56,293 nt of DNA from Massilia sp. Leaf139 (GCF_001424165.1 NZ_LMOJ01000004.1:1-56293); one strand, 5' to 3'. Counted from the stretch's first letter, positions 17,609 to 26,609 are shown. A program made the numbers and translations. Notes: generated by a model not told the origin, from the letters alone.

Positions 17609-18103
17609 CTAATCGGCCAGCGCCGCGATCACCTCCGGCGGCGCTTGTACCAGTTCGATCAGCACCCCGGCGCCGCTGAGCGGAAACGCGTCGTTGGGAC
17701 GCGGGTGCACGAAGGCGACCTCGTGCCCGGCCGCGCCCTTGCGGATGCCGCCCGGCGCAAAGCGCACGCCCTGCGCCTGGAGCCAGGCGCAGGCCTGCGC
17801 CAGGTCGTCCACCCACAGCCCGATATGGTTCAGTGCCGGCTGGTCCACGCGGGGGCTGCGCGCCGGATCGACCGGCTGCATCAGATCCACCTCGACCTGG
17901 GCCGCGCCGCGCCCGAGCAGCACGATATCCTCGTCCACGTTCTCGCGTTCGCTACGAAAGTGTCCGGCCGGCTGCAAGCCGAACAGGTCGACCCACAAGG
18001 CGCGCAGCGGCGCCTTGTCCGGCCCGCCGATCGCAATCTGTTGCAGGCCCAGGATGCGGAAAGGCCGAGCGGGGGGCGTGGCAGCGCCGTTCACGGTTCG
18101 CAC
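17609..18103 (-). CDS. VOC-family protein, methylmalonyl-CoA epimerase-like
   Basis: A 164-residue protein of the glyoxalase/VOC fold in two beta-alpha-beta-beta-beta modules. It shows the metal-ligand pattern of methylmalonyl-CoA epimerases: a QVEVDL strand, an [11 protein letters not shown] strand, and the final GVLIELVQ strand with the base or ligand glutamate. The first ligand, normally histidine in the opening H-I-A-I strand, is replaced: here the strand reads LQQIAIGG (Gln). Convergence with the mutase gene, only 4 bases apart, supports the epimerase reading, since the mutase uses the (R) epimer. With the altered ligand it could instead be a different lyase or a dioxygenase-like VOC protein. 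Confidence 0.65.
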   Translation of the reverse strand: MRTVNGAATPPARPFRILGLQQIAIGGPDKAPLRALWVDLFGLQPAGHFRSERENVDEDIVLLGRGAAQVEVDLMQPVDPARSPRVDQPALNHIGLWVDDLAQACAWLQAQGVRFAPGGIRKGAAGHEVAFVHPRPNDAFPLSGAGVLIELVQAPPEVIAALAD

Positions 18104-18315
18104 ACCGGTTCATCCATGGCCGTGGCCGACGGCCGAGGCAGACGGTGTTGGGGAACGGAGTTGAGGCACTCGATCGCGGTATGAGGAAATTTATCGTGCA
18201 TCGTCGGAGCTGAATATTTTGCATAGGCATTCTAGCTCAGTCACTACCGAAACAGCCGGTTAGAAGCGCACTATCGCGGGTGTGATACGAACGAGCGTTG
18301 ATCAGGGCCATGGCG

Positions 18316-18504
18316 CTATCTGCGCGTACTTCGCCGATCCGGCGAGGCTTTATCTCTCGAGGCTGTGTTCTCTTGTTCCAGGCGTTTATAGAGATCGACG
18401 GCAGCCTCATGCGTCAACGCACGCCCCATCGCGGCTTTCTCTTCATCGGATGCGGCAGTGGGCGTCGTTGAGCGCTCGTTCTGATGTTGCGTCGGTATGG
18501 GCAT
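18316..18504 (-). CDS. Small hydrophilic hypothetical protein
   Basis: A 62-residue charged protein without signal or membrane segment. It is supported mainly by a strong ribosome site (GAGGAGG about 5 bases before the ATG) and by protein-like composition in the middle (EEKAAMGRALTHEAAVDLYKR). No family recognised. The flanking 18104-18315 stretch shows no other gene. Confidence 0.45.
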   Translation of the reverse strand: MPIPTQHQNERSTTPTAASDEEKAAMGRALTHEAAVDLYKRLEQENTASRDKASPDRRSTRR

Positions 18505-18679
18505 GGCGCCTCCTCAATCCCACCATGCGCCACATTGGCACCGGCGTCAATCGATTGCTTCCGACCGGCGACCGTCGTCGATGGTTCGTCCTGAATGCCG
18601 TCTAACGCCAGGACGCTGTACATTCGGTGAATTGTTGTCATGAACGCGCAAGCCGCGACGAGGCGGCCAGGAGAAACGT

Positions 18680-18946
18680 ATGGAAGAGATTCAGCGAAGA
18701 GCAGCGTTTCGCGGGCTGCCCTTGACTTCGCAACAGGACAGCGAGATCAGACATTACATTCATTGCAGGCAACGCAACGGTCTGCCTTGGGATACCGAGG
18801 AGCTTGGCTCCATGCTGCACGATATGCTCTCGCCCCCTGAAGCGACGAGCGAAGAGAGCGGGGCGATCGATGGCGAGACCCGCAAGGAACGTGATACCGC
18901 CCTGAGTGAAGCTTACCTGGATGGGCGGGAGATCGACAAGGAATAA
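18680..18946 (+). CDS. Small hypothetical protein
   Basis: An 88-residue acidic soluble protein preceded by GGAG at good spacing. The helix-rich N-terminal half includes RGLPLTSQQDSEIRHYIHC and the tail is rich in E and D. No family recognised. Downstream, 18947-19322 (about 375 bases) contains no gene I can support, only a TACACT box near 19045 that could belong to a dusA promoter and the palindrome at 19292. Confidence 0.5.
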   Translation: MEEIQRRAAFRGLPLTSQQDSEIRHYIHCRQRNGLPWDTEELGSMLHDMLSPPEATSEESGAIDGETRKERDTALSEAYLDGREIDKE

Positions 18947-19291
18947 AGGCAGGTACGTCCTTGGCCGCAGCGGGCGGCCCAGGCGCGGACTGAGGCCGGA
19001 TCGTTCACGGGGACGGGCGTCTGTCGTCGTCCGGCCGCCCATGTTACACTCTCGCGCTTGACCCTCGGCCAGGCCGTCGTCTTGCGCCCATCGGGAAGGC
19101 TGGCGGGTGCAAGCGCCGACGCGTCTGCGCGTACATCACGCTGCCATGCTCGCATGCGCTCTGCGCGATTCGGGTGAACGTTTCTTTCCGATTCATTCCA
19201 CCTGCGCGTACTCGAGCAAACCATCTCCACCAGGATAGTCTGCCACTGGATGCGAGTCCATGTGTCCCCTGGCGTACCTGTTTAATCTCTC

Positions 19292-19308
19292 GCGTGCACC
19301 CTGGGTGC
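19292..19308. repeat. Perfect 17-base palindrome before dusA
   Basis: GTGCACCC-T-GGGTGCAC is an exact inverted repeat with a one-base centre, ending 14 bases before the ATG at 19323. It could be an operator or a leader hairpin that hides the ribosome site; it has no T tract and is therefore not a terminator. If translation of dusA started at 19260 instead, the palindrome would be inside the reading frame. Confidence 0.5.
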
Positions 19309-19322
19309 ACCTTGTGCTGCAC

Positions 19323-20333
19323 ATGAACAAAACTAGCGAAAATAGCATCGGCGTGAACAAAAGGCGGCTGAGCGTCGCCCCGATGATGGACTGGACCGAC
19401 CGCCACTGCCGCGTCTTCCACCGCCAGATCACCCGCCACACCTGGCTCTACACCGAGATGGTGACCACCGGCGCCCTGGTCTACGGCGACGTTGAGCGGC
19501 ACCTGCGCTACGACGAGATCGAGCATCCGGTCGCGCTGCAGCTGGGCGGCAGCGAGCCGGCCGACCTGGCGAAAAGCGCGAAGCTGGGGCAGGAGTGGGG
19601 CTATGACGAGATCAACCTCAACTGCGGCTGTCCGTCCGAGCGCGTGCAGCGCGGCGCATTCGGCGCCTGCCTGATGAACGAGCCGCAGCTGGTGGCCGAC
19701 TGCGTGAAAGCCATGCGCGACGCGGTGTCGATTGACGTCACGGTCAAGCACCGCATCGGCATCGACAAGAACGAGGAATACGGCTTCGTGCGTGATTTCG
19801 TCGGCACGATTGCCGACGCCGGCTGCCGCACCTTCATCGTCCATGCCCGCAACGCCGTCCTGAAGGGCCTGTCGCCCAAGGAAAACCGTGAGATCCCGCC
19901 GCTGCGCTACGAGGTCGCCTACCAGCTCAAGCGCGAATTCCCCGAGCTGGAAATCATCATCAATGGCGGCGTGAAGAGCGACGACGAGATCGCCCTGCAC
20001 CTGCAGCACCTGGACGGCGTCATGCTGGGCCGCGAGGCGTATCACAATCCCTACCTGATGGCGAACTGGGACGCCCGCTTCTACGGCGACACGGCGTCGC
20101 CGAAGACGCGCGCCGAGGTGCTGGCGGCGATGGTGCCCTACATCAGCGCCCAGCTGGCGCAATACGGCCCCCTCGGCCTCAAGCTCAACAGCATCACCCG
20201 CCACATGCTCGGCCTGACCGCCGGCCTGCCCGGTGCGCGCGCTTTCCGCCAGATGCTGTCCGATCCGAAGAAGCTGGCCACGGCCGATCCGAATCTGCTA
20301 CTCGAAGCGGCGGGCCAGATCCGCAGCTTGTAG
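19323..20333 (+). CDS. dusA: tRNA-dihydrouridine synthase A
   Basis: A 336-residue flavoenzyme that reduces uridine in the D-loop of tRNAs with NADPH. The FMN barrel starts at RLSVAPMMDWTDRHCR. YTEMVTTGALVYGD is a DusA signature, and the catalytic cysteine loop is in NLNCGCPSERVQRGAFGACLM. SPKENREIPPLRYEV and NGGVKSDDE follow. The match to DusA rather than DusB or DusC is clear from these segments. The start is uncertain: 19323 is favoured because the product then matches the usual length, but no Shine-Dalgarno is visible, and 19260 is also open. A terminator follows directly. Confidence 0.92.
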   Translation: MNKTSENSIGVNKRRLSVAPMMDWTDRHCRVFHRQITRHTWLYTEMVTTGALVYGDVERHLRYDEIEHPVALQLGGSEPADLAKSAKLGQEWGYDEINLNCGCPSERVQRGAFGACLMNEPQLVADCVKAMRDAVSIDVTVKHRIGIDKNEEYGFVRDFVGTIADAGCRTFIVHARNAVLKGLSPKENREIPPLRYEVAYQLKREFPELEIIINGGVKSDDEIALHLQHLDGVMLGREAYHNPYLMANWDARFYGDTASPKTRAEVLAAMVPYISAQLAQYGPLGLKLNSITRHMLGLTAGLPGARAFRQMLSDPKKLATADPNLLLEAAGQIRSL

Positions 20334-20340
20334 GACATCG

Positions 20341-20367
20341 ACGGCAGCTGTTCACGCTGCCGTTTTT
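20341..20367 (+). terminator. Intrinsic terminator after dusA
   Basis: An 8-base-pair stem (ACGGCAGC / GCTGCCGT) followed at once by a run of Ts, starting 8 bases after the dusA stop. The remaining 20368-20724 stretch holds no gene; it contains a small GCTTGCT-CTAC-AGCAAGC hairpin near 20567 and presumably the chemoreceptor promoter. Confidence 0.8.
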
Positions 20368-20724
20368 CAGTCCGGACGACACGAAAGACGGCTTGGCAAC
20401 AAGGTCAAGTCGTCCTTTGCGCTTTTGTCATTGCAAAACCACTTATTTTCGTTGCCTTACGTAATAAGTCGGTATGACAAAGATAAGAACACCCGTGCTA
20501 ATTCTCTTGCGTGTAGGAAATTTACTACAAGGAAACGAGAATTTGTGTAGACAAATCATGCCAGTGCTTGCTCTACAGCAAGCTCCAATCCATAATTTCG
20601 ACACGGGGTTTTAACCCAACGCAATACCGAAGCACTTTGTGCAGCGAATCCGCGCAATACAGCTGTGCATTACATCTGCCTAGTACATTTGCTTAGTACG
20701 TCTGATCAACCATTAGGAAGCGAA

Positions 20725-22479
20725 ATGAATTTATCGAAGATGAAAGTCGGGATGCGCTTGGGACTGGGCTTTGCCCTGGTGCTGGTGCTGCTCGTGGTCG
20801 TCACCATCGTCGGCATCGTGCGCATGTCGCAGATCCAGGATCGCCTCGACTATGTGGTCAGCGTGAACAACGTGTCGAGCCGCGCCGTCATCGAGATGCG
20901 CAACAATGTGCACGACCGTCTCGCTTCGCTGCGCGTCCTGACCTTGATGACCGACGCCACCGAAATGGAACCTGAACTCAAGAAGTTCAAGGAACAGACC
21001 GCCAAGTACGACGAGGCCCAGAAAAAACTGAGCAGCATCTTCGCTGCCGAAGGCAGCACTGGCGAAAAAGCCCTGCTGGCCGAGATCAAGTCGCACGAAG
21101 CTGCCGCCATGCCAGCCATTGCCAAGGCCTCGGAACTGTATCTCGCCAACGACGCCATGAGCGCCACCCGCGTCATGATCAAGGAAGTGCGTCCAGTCCA
21201 GAAGAAGTGGACGGAAGCGCTCGACAAGCTGGTCACCATGGAAGACGCGCAGAGCGCCCAGAGCCAGAAAGATGCCGAGTCGGCCTTCGCCAGCACCCGT
21301 AACTTCATGCTCTTCATGCTGGTCGCGGCCCTCGCCATGGGCGTGGCGGCTGCCTGGTTCATCACCCGCGGCCTGATCAAGCAGCTCGGCGGCGAGCCGG
21401 ACTACACCACCAAGATCGCCGGCAGCATCGCCCACGGCGACCTGGCCATTGCCATCGACACCCGCACCGCCGAAAAAGGCAGCCTGCTGGCCGAGATGAA
21501 CGAAATGCGCAACAGCCTGGTCAAGATCGTCGGCCAGGTGCGCCGCGGCACCGAGACCATCGGCACCGCCTCGCGTGAAATCGCCGCCGGCAACATCGAT
21601 CTGTCCTCGCGTACCGAACTGCAGGCCAGCTCGCTGGAAAAGACCGCGTCGGCCATGGAAACCCTGACCACCACCGTCAAGCAGAACGCCGAACATGCCC
21701 GTGAAGCGAACCAGCTCGCGGCCAGCGCCTCGGATGTGGCCCGCAAGGGCGGCGACGTGGTGTCGCAGGTGGTTGGCACCATGGGCGAGATCAACAGCTC
21801 GGCCAACAAGATCGCCGACATCATCGGCGTCATCGACGGCATCGCCTTCCAGACCAACATCCTGGCGCTGAACGCCGCGGTGGAAGCGGCACGTGCCGGC
21901 GAGCAGGGCCGCGGTTTCGCGGTCGTCGCGTCCGAAGTGCGTAACCTGGCCCAGCGTTCGGCAGCGGCCGCGAAAGAAATCAAGACCCTGATCGGCGACT
22001 CCGTCGAGAAGGTCGAGCGCGGCAGCAAGCTGGTCGGCCAGGCCGGCGTGACGATGGACGAAGTGGTTGCCAGCGTCAAACGCGTCACCGACATCATGGG
22101 CGAGATCGCCAATGCCAGCACCGAACAGAGCGCCGGCATCGAGCAGGTGAACATGTCGATCATCGAGATGGACAGCATGACCCAGCAGAACGCAGCCCTG
22201 GTCGAAGAGGCAGCCGCCGCCGCCCAGAGCCTGCAGGATCAGGCCGGTGAACTGAGCCGCGTGGTCAGCATCTTCAAGCTGGTCGATGGCGAGGAGCACA
22301 GCATCGAACAGGTCGCCGCCTTGCCTGCAGCAGTACCTGCAGTCGCCAAGCTGCCGGCAGTGCGCACCCCGGCACCACGCCCGGCACGCCCGGCGCTGAA
22401 GAAGAGCGCACCGGCAGCGGCCCAGCCGAAGCCGAAGAAAACGCCGGTTGCAGCAGGCGACGACTGGGAAGAGTTCTGA
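20725..22479 (+). CDS. Methyl-accepting chemotaxis protein
   Basis: A 584-residue inner-membrane chemoreceptor. TM1 is at about residues 11-33 and TM2 at about 190-212. Between them lies a roughly 155-residue periplasmic four-helix-bundle sensor (4HB_MCP type). A HAMP region follows, then the signalling hairpin whose tip contains the conserved [28 protein letters not shown] segment. The tail is rich in A and P and ends in DDWEEF, a match to the NWETF-type pentapeptide that tethers CheR/CheB. The ATG at 20725 has AGGAAG 5 bases upstream. The ligand is unknown. A motile host fits the flagellin at the left end. Confidence 0.95.
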   Translation: MNLSKMKVGMRLGLGFALVLVLLVVVTIVGIVRMSQIQDRLDYVVSVNNVSSRAVIEMRNNVHDRLASLRVLTLMTDATEMEPELKKFKEQTAKYDEAQKKLSSIFAAEGSTGEKALLAEIKSHEAAAMPAIAKASELYLANDAMSATRVMIKEVRPVQKKWTEALDKLVTMEDAQSAQSQKDAESAFASTRNFMLFMLVAALAMGVAAAWFITRGLIKQLGGEPDYTTKIAGSIAHGDLAIAIDTRTAEKGSLLAEMNEMRNSLVKIVGQVRRGTETIGTASREIAAGNIDLSSRTELQASSLEKTASAMETLTTTVKQNAEHAREANQLAASASDVARKGGDVVSQVVGTMGEINSSANKIADIIGVIDGIAFQTNILALNAAVEAARAGEQGRGFAVVASEVRNLAQRSAAAAKEIKTLIGDSVEKVERGSKLVGQAGVTMDEVVASVKRVTDIMGEIANASTEQSAGIEQVNMSIIEMDSMTQQNAALVEEAAAAAQSLQDQAGELSRVVSIFKLVDGEEHSIEQVAALPAAVPAVAKLPAVRTPAPRPARPALKKSAPAAAQPKPKKTPVAAGDDWEEF

Positions 22480-22588
22480 TTTCGCATTACGTTTTTAAGT
22501 TTTACATTCACGGCGATTTCGCCGGACACACTGAAAGACCGCAAGCAGTCAGCGGCAGATAAACAACAACTACCAAGGAACGACCATC

Positions 22589-22921
22589 ATGAAAAACACC
22601 ATCATCGCCACCATCGCTATCGCCTTCGCCGGCTCGGCTTTCGCCGCTGAAACCCCAGCTTCGTTCGACCCATCGAAGTGCAAGGTCGAATACCCGAAAG
22701 CCTCGCTGATGAACGAAGAGCAGGGCACCACCTCGATGTCGTTCCTCGTCAATGCCGACGGCAGCGTCGCCGATTCGAAGCTGGAAAAGTCGAGCGGCTT
22801 CAAGGGCCTGGACAAGGCAGCCCAAAAGGGCCTGGCATCGTGCAAATTCAAGCCGGGCATGAAGGACGGCGCACCAGCCCAGACCTGGGCCAAGGTCGAC
22901 TACGCATGGAAGCTCGACTAA
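22589..22921 (+). CDS. TonB C-terminal-like periplasmic protein
   Basis: A 110-residue exported protein. A signal peptide (MKNTIIATIAIAFAGSAFA, cut before AETP) is followed by about 90 residues with the TonB C-terminal fold pattern: K-x-E-YP-K-x-S-L, GTTSMSFLVNADGSV, S-S-GF-LD-A-Q-x-L-x-C-F-P. It lacks the TonB transmembrane anchor and proline spacer, so it cannot be a normal energy transducer on its own. Ribosome site AAGGAA precedes the ATG. It stands alone between the chemoreceptor and a terminator. Confidence 0.75.
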   Translation: MKNTIIATIAIAFAGSAFAAETPASFDPSKCKVEYPKASLMNEEQGTTSMSFLVNADGSVADSKLEKSSGFKGLDKAAQKGLASCKFKPGMKDGAPAQTWAKVDYAWKLD

Positions 22922-22945
22922 TTTGCTGATGCACCTTGCATGAAG

Positions 22946-22977
22946 AACAGCCGGCCTCGCGCCGGCTGTTTCGTTTT
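22946..22977 (+). terminator. Intrinsic terminator
   Basis: A 10-base-pair GC-rich stem (AACAGCCGGC / GCCGGCTGTT) with a 5-base loop and a T-rich tail, 25 bases after the TonB-like gene. Confidence 0.85.
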
Positions 22978-23164
22978 ACGAGTGCCGCATTGGTAGCCGG
23001 ACTCGTCCGTGCGCGTTCCAAATGGCCGACGAGGTAGCATAAGGTTTCCAGTCTGTTAATGGATTCCTGCCAAATGTATCGATTGTAAGCACTTGCATCA
23101 GTGCTACTGTGCGCTGGAACGTTTGGCTATAGTGATCTCACACCGAACCGAAAGGAGCACTACC

Positions 23165-23584
23165 ATGAAACGAATTCTCTTAGCAGTTGCAGCCGCCGTG
23201 ATCAGTACCGCTGCCTTCACCCCGGTGGCGCAGGCGCAGCACACCCGCACCGAAGTCATCGTCGTGCAGAAGGCGCCACCGCCGCTGCGTCGCGAAGCGG
23301 TTCCGGCGGCACGCCGCGGCTATGAATGGGTGCCTGGCTATTGGAACTGGAATGGCCGCCGCTACACCTGGGTCAAGGGCCATTACGAGCGCGTTCGTGT
23401 CGGCTACGTCTATGCCCGCCCTGAATGGCGCCGCGACGGCGACGGCTGGGTGCTGAACCGCGGCGGCTGGCAGCGCGGCGACCGCGACGGCGACGGTGTC
23501 TCGAACCGCCATGACCGCGACCGCGACAACGACGGCATCCCGAACCGCGCCGATGCGCGTCCGAACAACCCGAATCGTTACTGA
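23165..23584 (+). CDS. YXWGXW-type secreted protein with TSP3-like tail
   Basis: A 139-residue exported protein. The signal peptide ends in PVAQAQ at about residue 25. The mature part has YXWGXW-like repeats ([38 protein letters not shown]), seen in many small periplasmic or surface proteins of proteobacteria. It is followed by two acidic calcium-loop repeats of thrombospondin type-3 style ([23 protein letters not shown]). AAGGAG sits 8 bases before the ATG. The function is not known for the family; the tail suggests calcium binding and an extracytoplasmic place. Confidence 0.8.
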   Translation: MKRILLAVAAAVISTAAFTPVAQAQHTRTEVIVVQKAPPPLRREAVPAARRGYEWVPGYWNWNGRRYTWVKGHYERVRVGYVYARPEWRRDGDGWVLNRGGWQRGDRDGDGVSNRHDRDRDNDGIPNRADARPNNPNRY

Positions 23585-23612
23585 TCGGGGAGGGCTCCGG
23601 CCCTCAGTCATC

Positions 23613-23638
23613 AAGGCCACCCGCGGGTGGCCTTTTTT
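23613..23638 (+). terminator. Intrinsic terminator
   Basis: Stem AAGGCCACCC / GGTGGCCTT followed by six Ts, about 30 bases after the YXWGXW gene. Confidence 0.9.
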
Positions 23639-23697
23639 GTTCGTTCAGCGCCTCCATGCCGGGCTAACCCAGCATGGATATCGTGGCAAGCATCGGG

Positions 23698-23727
23698 TAT
23701 CATTTCGGTTTCGATAGCGAAACGAAA
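23698..23727 (+). promoter_or_regulatory. Methyltransferase promoter with inverted-repeat operator
   Basis: TATCAT at 23698-23703 is a good -10, with TGGATA 17 bases upstream as a weak -35. Overlapping its 3' end is a nested inverted repeat, TTTCG-G-TTTCG-ATAG-CGAAA-CGAAA, at 23703-23727, ending 10 bases before the methyltransferase ATG. The layout fits a repressor site that blocks transcription of the methyltransferase gene. The N-terminal HTH of that very protein is the obvious candidate ligand (inference). Confidence 0.5.
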
Positions 23728-23737
23728 GCAATACCCC

Positions 23738-25222
23738 ATGCAGGATGCAATGACGGCTGCGCAAGCTGCCGACCTACTCAAGCTGTCCGAGCAGCGTGTC
23801 AGAACCTTGCTGCGCTCCGGCGCTATCGAAGGCAAGCAGATCGGCAAGCAATGGATCACGACGCCCGCCGCGGTGGCGACGTTTCAATTGTCCGGCGCGG
23901 CGCCCGCGGCGCACGACCATCCGCGCATGCCCGGCCCCTTGCCGCAACTGAAGGCGCTGTCCTTCTTTTCCGGCGCCATGGGGCTCGATCAAGGCCTGGA
24001 AAAGGCCGGCATCCACGTACTGCTGGCCTGCGAGATCGACAAGATCTGCCGCCGCACGATCACCGCCAACCGCCCGGATATCGGCCTGCTGGGCGATATC
24101 TGGAAGTATTCGCCCGCCGAGATCCGCACCGCCGCCGGCCTCTCGGACACCGACGAGATCGACATCATCGTCGGCGGCCCGCCATGCCAGGCCTTCTCCA
24201 CCGCCGGTGCGCGGCGCGGGTTCGAGGATGCGCGCGGCAATGCGTTTCTGCGCTATATCGAGATCATCCTGGCCCTGCGCCCGAAATTCGCGGTGATCGA
24301 AAACGTGCGCGGCTTATTGTCCGCGCCGATGGTGCACACGCCCCATGCCGAGCGCGGCCCAGGCTGGCAGCCCGATCCGGAAGAACGTTCGGGCGGGGCG
24401 CTGTACCACGTGCTGCAAATGCTGCGCGCGGGCGGTTACGGCGTTTCCTTCAACCTGTACAACGCCGCCAATTTCGGCGTGCCGCAATCGCGCGAGCGCG
24501 TCATCCTGGTCTGCTCGCGCGATGGCGAAAAACTGCCGCACCTGATGCCGACCCATTCCCAGGACGGCGCCTTCGGCCTGCCGAAATGGAAAACCCTGCG
24601 CGAAGCGTTCGAGGGACTCGATCCGAAAGCCGGCGACCATGAAGTCTTCCCCGAAGCCCGGCTGCGTTTCTACCGCATGCTCGGCCCCGGCCAATACTGG
24701 AAGCACCTGCCGGTCGAACTGCACCGCGCTGCGCTCGGCAATTCGCTCGATTCCGGCGGCGGCAAGACCGGCTTCCTGCGCCGGCTCGACTGGGACAAGC
24801 CCTCCTGCACCCTGGTCACCTCGCCGACCATGCCGGCCACCGACATCTGCCACCCGGAAGAGGATCGCCCGCTCTCGGTACAGGAATACAAGCGCATCCA
24901 GCAATTCCCCGACGATTTCATCCTGTGCGGCGCGATCAGCGACCAGTACAAACAGATCGGTAACGCGGTGCCCGTCGGCCTGGGCGAAGCGGTGGGGCGG
25001 CTGATCCTGGCGCACATGGCAGGGAAGGACGTGCGTCCGCCCGCCGGTTTCCCGTTCAGCCGCTACAAGGACACGGACGAGGTGTCGTGGGAGCGCAATA
25101 CGCGCATCGCGATGGGGCTCGACCAGAAGCAGCCGAAGGTGAAGGCGAAAGCTGTAGCAAAGCCATCGGCGAAAGACAACTCGCAGATGGCCTTGTTTGT
25201 GGCGGATGCCGAGCTGCAGTAA
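23738..25222 (+). CDS. DNA cytosine-5 methyltransferase with N-terminal HTH
   Basis: A 494-residue type II methyltransferase. Residues 5-45 form an excisionase/MerR-like helix-turn-helix (AAQAADLLKLSEQRVRTLLR). The C5 domain starts near 70: motif I FFSGAMGLDQG, motif IV VGGPPCQAFS with the nucleophile C150, motif VI ENV at 188-190, motif VIII QSRERV, and motif X QIGNAVPVGLGEAVGR. The partner endonuclease is SinI-like, so by family the site should be GGWCC. The gene converges with the two nuclease genes, 6 bases apart. An N-terminal DNA-binding domain in such enzymes usually represses their own gene, and an inverted repeat lies on the promoter. The ATG at 23738 is the start; earlier open frame overlaps the terminator. 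Confidence 0.92.
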   Translation: MQDAMTAAQAADLLKLSEQRVRTLLRSGAIEGKQIGKQWITTPAAVATFQLSGAAPAAHDHPRMPGPLPQLKALSFFSGAMGLDQGLEKAGIHVLLACEIDKICRRTITANRPDIGLLGDIWKYSPAEIRTAAGLSDTDEIDIIVGGPPCQAFSTAGARRGFEDARGNAFLRYIEIILALRPKFAVIENVRGLLSAPMVHTPHAERGPGWQPDPEERSGGALYHVLQMLRAGGYGVSFNLYNAANFGVPQSRERVILVCSRDGEKLPHLMPTHSQDGAFGLPKWKTLREAFEGLDPKAGDHEVFPEARLRFYRMLGPGQYWKHLPVELHRAALGNSLDSGGGKTGFLRRLDWDKPSCTLVTSPTMPATDICHPEEDRPLSVQEYKRIQQFPDDFILCGAISDQYKQIGNAVPVGLGEAVGRLILAHMAGKDVRPPAGFPFSRYKDTDEVSWERNTRIAMGLDQKQPKVKAKAVAKPSAKDNSQMALFVADAELQ

Positions 25223-25228
25223 GAGGAA

Positions 25229-25774
25229 CTAGCCTTCGCGACGCTCGGTGGCGAAGAGTGCCGTGAACTTTCTGATGTCGAGGATGAAGGACGACTTCGC
25301 GTTCGGGTCGCCAGGGCCCACACGATGTTGGTAAGAATGCTCGGGGGCGCCTGCTTCGATCAGCGCAGCAACATCGCTGAACGGCAGATGGAAGATACCG
25401 CCGTAATAGTCAACCGTACCCCAGCGCGAGCTTGTCTCCGTCCAGTCGAGCCAGAAATAGATCGAGATGTCTGAGTAGTACGCTTTGTATCGCTCGTAAT
25501 CCTTGCGGTTGAAGGTCACGGCGTAGCGCGGGTCGATACCAAAGCGGCGCGCCGTGTAGAAGGGCGTTCGCTGCGACTTCAAGTCGGCAAGGCCGCCATT
25601 CACCATTAGATCCGGTGCGCACGGATCTTCATCTTTCGCCGGGTTGATCTCGGCATCGAGTCCGAACTTTGTCCGGCAGAGCTTGACGAACTCCTTTTCC
25701 ATTGCCGCGCCATGGAGGTACCACCAGCCGCGGTCTTCGGTATCGTGAGGCACGTTCGGATTTCGATCGCTCAT
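25229..25774 (-). CDS. PD-(D/E)XK nuclease-like protein of R-M locus
   Basis: A 181-residue soluble protein I cannot assign to a named family. It shows a plausible PD-(D/E)XK nuclease core: E26/E28 in the first helix, P54-D55, then D64-L-K66 (DLKSQ). It lies 9 bases downstream of the SinI-like endonuclease on the same strand, with AAGGAAG before its ATG, and converges with the methyltransferase. Its base composition is lower in GC than the host genes, like the endonuclease. It may be a second nuclease, a nicking or repair helper, or a control subunit. It is not a Vsr protein by eye. Confidence 0.6.
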   Translation of the reverse strand: MSDRNPNVPHDTEDRGWWYLHGAAMEKEFVKLCRTKFGLDAEINPAKDEDPCAPDLMVNGGLADLKSQRTPFYTARRFGIDPRYAVTFNRKDYERYKAYYSDISIYFWLDWTETSSRWGTVDYYGGIFHLPFSDVAALIEAGAPEHSYQHRVGPGDPNAKSSFILDIRKFTALFATERREG

Positions 25775-25783
25775 GTTCTTCCT

Positions 25784-26467
25784 TTATGTTTTCAAAGCGC
25801 GCAGGTAATTCTTGACGAAGGTTCTGAATCCTTCTTCGCACAGGTGTGGGCGCAATTCGGCGTCCGGAAAAGCGTTCCAGTTCGATCCGGCTTTCTTGGA
25901 GAATGTCCTGTGCCACTTCTCGATCAACGTGCCGATGCGAATCGCACTGCTCGACGAGTTCTCGGAATTATCGCGATTCTTGATCTGCAAAACAGTCCAG
26001 GGGCCGCCCGGTAGCGCCGGCGGCTTGATGAAGTCGACCGCTTTTACGATGGAGCCGGAACACCAGATCCAGCCGAGCGGTTCCGCAACGGAAGCGATAT
26101 ACCGTTCCAGCAAATCCCCCACCATGTTTTCCGCGCCCATGGAAAGCGCATGTTCTTCTTTTGCCCTGGCCAGGTTCGCGGCTGGAATACCGAAATACTC
26201 TTGCAGAATTAACGAAACCATTTCGTCGGGAACGGTGGCAGGCGCTGCTGGTGCCCGCGGTTCCCTAGCGACGACGAAGATCCTGGCGAGGCGTTCGATA
26301 TGAAGTTTCGAGCCGACTTCAGGTGCATACCTGCCGCGTATCAGTGCTGCGGAGTGGGGCGAACTGACCAGATAGCGAATGAGGGTAACAAATTTTCCGA
26401 CGAGCGAAGAGTCGATCGCAGTCATCGCATCGCGGGCCACGATTTCCGCATTGGCTGGGAAACTCAT
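25784..26467 (-). CDS. SinI-family type II restriction endonuclease
   Basis: A 227-residue endonuclease that closely recalls R.SinI, whose family cuts G^GWCC. Segments that match from memory are EEHALSMGAENMVGDLLERY, WIWCSGSIVKAVDFI and LQIKNRDNSENSSSSAIR. The catalytic core is probably E114/E121, D145 and the Q161-I-K163 variant of the PD-(D/E)XK motif. I chose the ATG at 26467; an upstream TTG at 26560 lies in the tRNA terminator region and is unlikely. No clear Shine-Dalgarno precedes 26467. It is transcribed away from tRNA-His and is lower in GC than its surroundings, which points to acquisition by transfer. Confidence 0.85.
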   Translation of the reverse strand: MSFPANAEIVARDAMTAIDSSLVGKFVTLIRYLVSSPHSAALIRGRYAPEVGSKLHIERLARIFVVAREPRAPAAPATVPDEMVSLILQEYFGIPAANLARAKEEHALSMGAENMVGDLLERYIASVAEPLGWIWCSGSIVKAVDFIKPPALPGGPWTVLQIKNRDNSENSSSSAIRIGTLIEKWHRTFSKKAGSNWNAFPDAELRPHLCEEGFRTFVKNYLRALKT

Positions 26468-26555
26468 ATTTGCTGGGAGCAAGTTTAAAATAAAACTGTA
26501 GCACACCGGCTCATGGGGCAATGCAGTTTCTGAAACTATTAGTCTCAGTTCGGAA

Positions 26556-26593
26556 AACAAAAAAGGGTTACACGCCGAGGCATGTAACCCTTT
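26556..26593 (-). terminator. Terminator of tRNA-His transcript
   Basis: On the minus strand, an 11-base-pair stem (AAAGGGTTACA / TGTAACCCTTT with a 10-base loop) is followed by a run of Ts, 17 bases after the tRNA 3' end. Confidence 0.85.
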
Positions 26594-26609
26594 CTGTACA
26601 ACGAATTCT

